A stretch of DNA of 64,000 bases from Bryoerythrophyllum caledonicum (lineage: Eukaryota; Streptophyta; Bryopsida; Pottiales; Pottiaceae). The position numbers were made by a program, and so were the translations under genes. Below, piece after piece: positions 61,825 to 64,000 of this stretch. The notes below the pieces were generated by a model. The model did no database searches. It saw only the letters and a program-made list of their open reading frames with translations, and was not told the origin of the DNA. The stretch covers positions 1,586,168-1,650,167 of the forward strand of contig OZ020522.1 of the NCBI GenBank assembly GCA_963971425.1, in the 5' to 3' direction. Numbering within the stretch: the first letter of the stretch is position 1; each line of letters begins with the position of its first letter.

Positions 61825-64000
61825 CACTAAAAGAAAACCGCGTTTTATGTAACGCGCCCAAAAACATGTATGAACGTCAGAAAAAACATGCTCTAACGTT
61901 AATGTTGATGTCACCTAAAATCCGTCTACCTAGACAGGCAAAAAACATGCCAAATTTTTACTTGACAGGGGTGATTTGGGGTTGTCAACATCATGACGTT
62001 CAAAAGAACGAGGTGTGAATTGCTTTGGAAAAGGTTCTACATGGACGGATGTACATGTCCACATAAGCAATGATTTTGTTAGGTGTTGCCACGTGGGACT
62101 TTTTTTCATCCAACACCAGTTTGAGCGGGCAATGGTGTGAAATTTTGTACTTTGGTGACATGGATCTCCTTGACATGATGTGTACAGTCCACGTCAGCTG
62201 ACCTCATCAATTTTTGGGCATTTTATCTCCACCCAGGGTTGTTAGAATTGACGTTAATTCAAACGTGTCCATGTTGTGGAATACGTTTTTTTTAATGATG
62301 GCACGTTTCTTACGACACCACATCAAACATTGAGAGCTGCTGCTGAGCGTCAACAACCTATCCGGCAATATGCTCACACTGATATTTGTCATGCTGGAGT
62401 CCATGTTCACTTGCACATTCTCTTTGTTTATTTCAACATTTATTTTAACATGCACAACAAGTATGGCTAAATATATGGTGTCCACTTTAGCGTGGACTAA
62501 ACATGAGTACAGAGAAGCCATGATGTTAGCGCTCATGTGAAAGATGAACATGCCATCAACATCGGTTGTTGGCTTTGACATTTTGAGTAACATGCACGGT
62601 GGTGAATCTGGCAACATCGTTGTTGCATTTGTCGTCTATAACAACGACAAATAATACATCTTCATATTCTACTAAATCCAACTATGACATATACATCATG
62701 TGTCATCTAACGCAATAAAAAATGGGAGATGTTGTTTCAAACATCCCAAAAGACACTTCCCGTACGTTGTGACATCAATGAAGTCATGCTAGCATCACTT
62801 GTTTAACAGAACCTATATAGGCTTGGATAGATTGGCTCGCTTTGGTGTTGGGCCATTGCTTCCTACCGCAATAGTTGTCTGCTTTGTTGTCTTCGTAGTA
62901 CGTCATGGGCGGGTTGATGGCTCACCTTGTGCGTCACTCTCTTCCTACAAGAGTTCATAGAGATGACATATTAAAGTGCAAAGGACAATCTATAATTTCA
63001 CAACAATGCTCCATGTAAATTAGAGGAACTGCCCTTGATTTCAATGACACAACACTATATTATTTGCGATGTCAACCAAGACGTCACAACTGACGTGAAG
63101 ATGTCATGTCTATCGCATTCTAGTTGCAAAGTACATCATCTTCAACGGCAAGAGGATTAAAAGAATTTCCAAAGAAGGGGTTCATAGACTTTGTACGTAC
63201 CTAAACGTATGTCTGATTGCTAGAAAGGGATTCAACCGCCTCTTGCTTATTTATGTTCTCTTCACCCATCACTTCATTGCCCGTACTCATAGCTTGATAT
63301 ACTCGATCTCGGCAATACGACTACTTACCTTATCAATCTCTCTTGCGTAATCAGGATGGACCTCGCGCTTGTCTACTTGGTGCCGCTAGTACTCATTTGC
63401 CACTTCCACATCTACCTCGGGGTCGAACGATAGCCTCCCTTGCACCATGTTCTACATGACAAAGCGCACACATTCACATCAAGGAAGGACGTCAATAATT
63501 CTTTTGTGAGCATAAAAAAAGCACGGGAGAAGGAGGTACTAATATGTAAACTTACAAACACTTGAACTCACCCTTGCTGTAGTTGCAGCCTCTCCGTAGT
63601 GGCGAGCACTAAACTTGGCTATGGCTAGGGTTTCCTAGCCATGGCTGAGGTCAACTATGGCTGGGGTTAGCTGGCTATGGCCAAACCTCCTCTTGCCCTC
63701 GTTCTTCTTCCTTTAGAGCTCTCCCCTTGCCGTCTTAATCTGCCACAAATGGCCTTCTTTCCTCCCAACTACTTCCGTCCTCATCGCTCCATGGCTTTAG
63801 CCAGAGCCACCGCCATAGCCAACATTGCTTTGCTCCAACCTTCAAGTCACCTCTCTTTACTCCTTGTTGTTCTCCTAATCTCCCTCCTCTTAGCATTGTA
63901 GTGAGCTTCGCCGCTCCCCACTTGCCATTGCTATCACCTAAATTCATTTTGCTCACCCACACTTCCAAAAGTAAAGTGTGGGTGATGTGGAGGTTGCTTT
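61825..64000 (+). mobile_element. Possible CACTA-type (EnSpm) transposon terminus; right end outside window
   Basis: CACTAAAAGAAAACCGCG at 61825 resembles the conserved start of plant CACTA elements (CACTACAAGAAAA), and is followed by subterminal short repeats with acg/aacg cores (aacgcgccc, gaacgtcag, taacgttaa, gacgttcaa). No inverted terminus or transposase is visible inside the window, so the extent is a guess. The frame at 62207-62617 matches no known family. Confidence 0.4.

Overview
The window is nuclear DNA from a land plant. One intact six-exon gene is a clear member of the plant NO POLLEN GERMINATION (NPG/NPGR) family, with GT-AG introns and GC-rich exons. Almost everything else is AT-rich intergenic DNA filled with decayed transposons. 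The mix (DD34E Tc1-type transposases, a TTAA-flanked element, very long LINEs carrying 2A motifs) is unlike well-known flowering plants. I infer a non-seed plant (bryophyte, lycophyte or fern), but the sequence does not settle this.

Layout. 1-1.3 kb: a LINE-tail fragment and the gene's upstream region. 1.3-4.84 kb: the NPG-like gene on the + strand. 5-8 kb: repeats and a small foldback element. 8.1-10.2 kb: two copies, in inverted orientation, of a ~920-bp TTAA-flanked non-autonomous element. 10.2-11.4 kb: a GC-rich MITE-like repeat, a LINE tail and a broken Tc1-like transposase. 11.8-15.7 kb: a decayed Ty1/copia element with its tRNA primer-binding site. 15.9-17.1 kb and 20.7-21.6 kb: two more dead Tc1-like transposases, with minisatellites and a TSD-flanked LINE tail between them. 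22.7-23.3 kb: a small two-exon gene of unknown function on the - strand. 24.9-55.5 kb: two complete non-LTR retrotransposons of about 12.5 kb each, head to head, only 1.34 kb apart. 55.5-64 kb: mostly unassigned DNA with a 38-bp minisatellite and one CACTA-type terminus.

The LINE pair is the most interesting part. Both copies have target-site duplications and matching 5' and 3' ends. Each has a long 5' region, ORF1, then an ORF2 that starts directly behind a 2A ribosome-skipping motif (DIETNPGP or DIEINPGP). ORF2 carries in order an APE endonuclease, reverse transcriptase, RNase H, a C-x2-C-x9-H-x4-C zinc motif and a second, restriction-like nuclease domain (KPD...E...K..KY). This layout resembles the dual-endonuclease Dualen/RandI type. 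ORF2 is nearly the same in the two copies, while ORF1 and the 5' region differ strongly, which suggests module exchange. The 3' end is a hairpin followed by a TTC tail. Short pieces ending in the same hairpin and tail lie elsewhere in the window, two of them with clean TSDs, so the machinery has been moving its own 3' end. The minus LINE is further broken by a 3.9-kb solo-LTR-like insertion. Both LINEs are inactivated by stops, frameshifts and lost catalytic residues.
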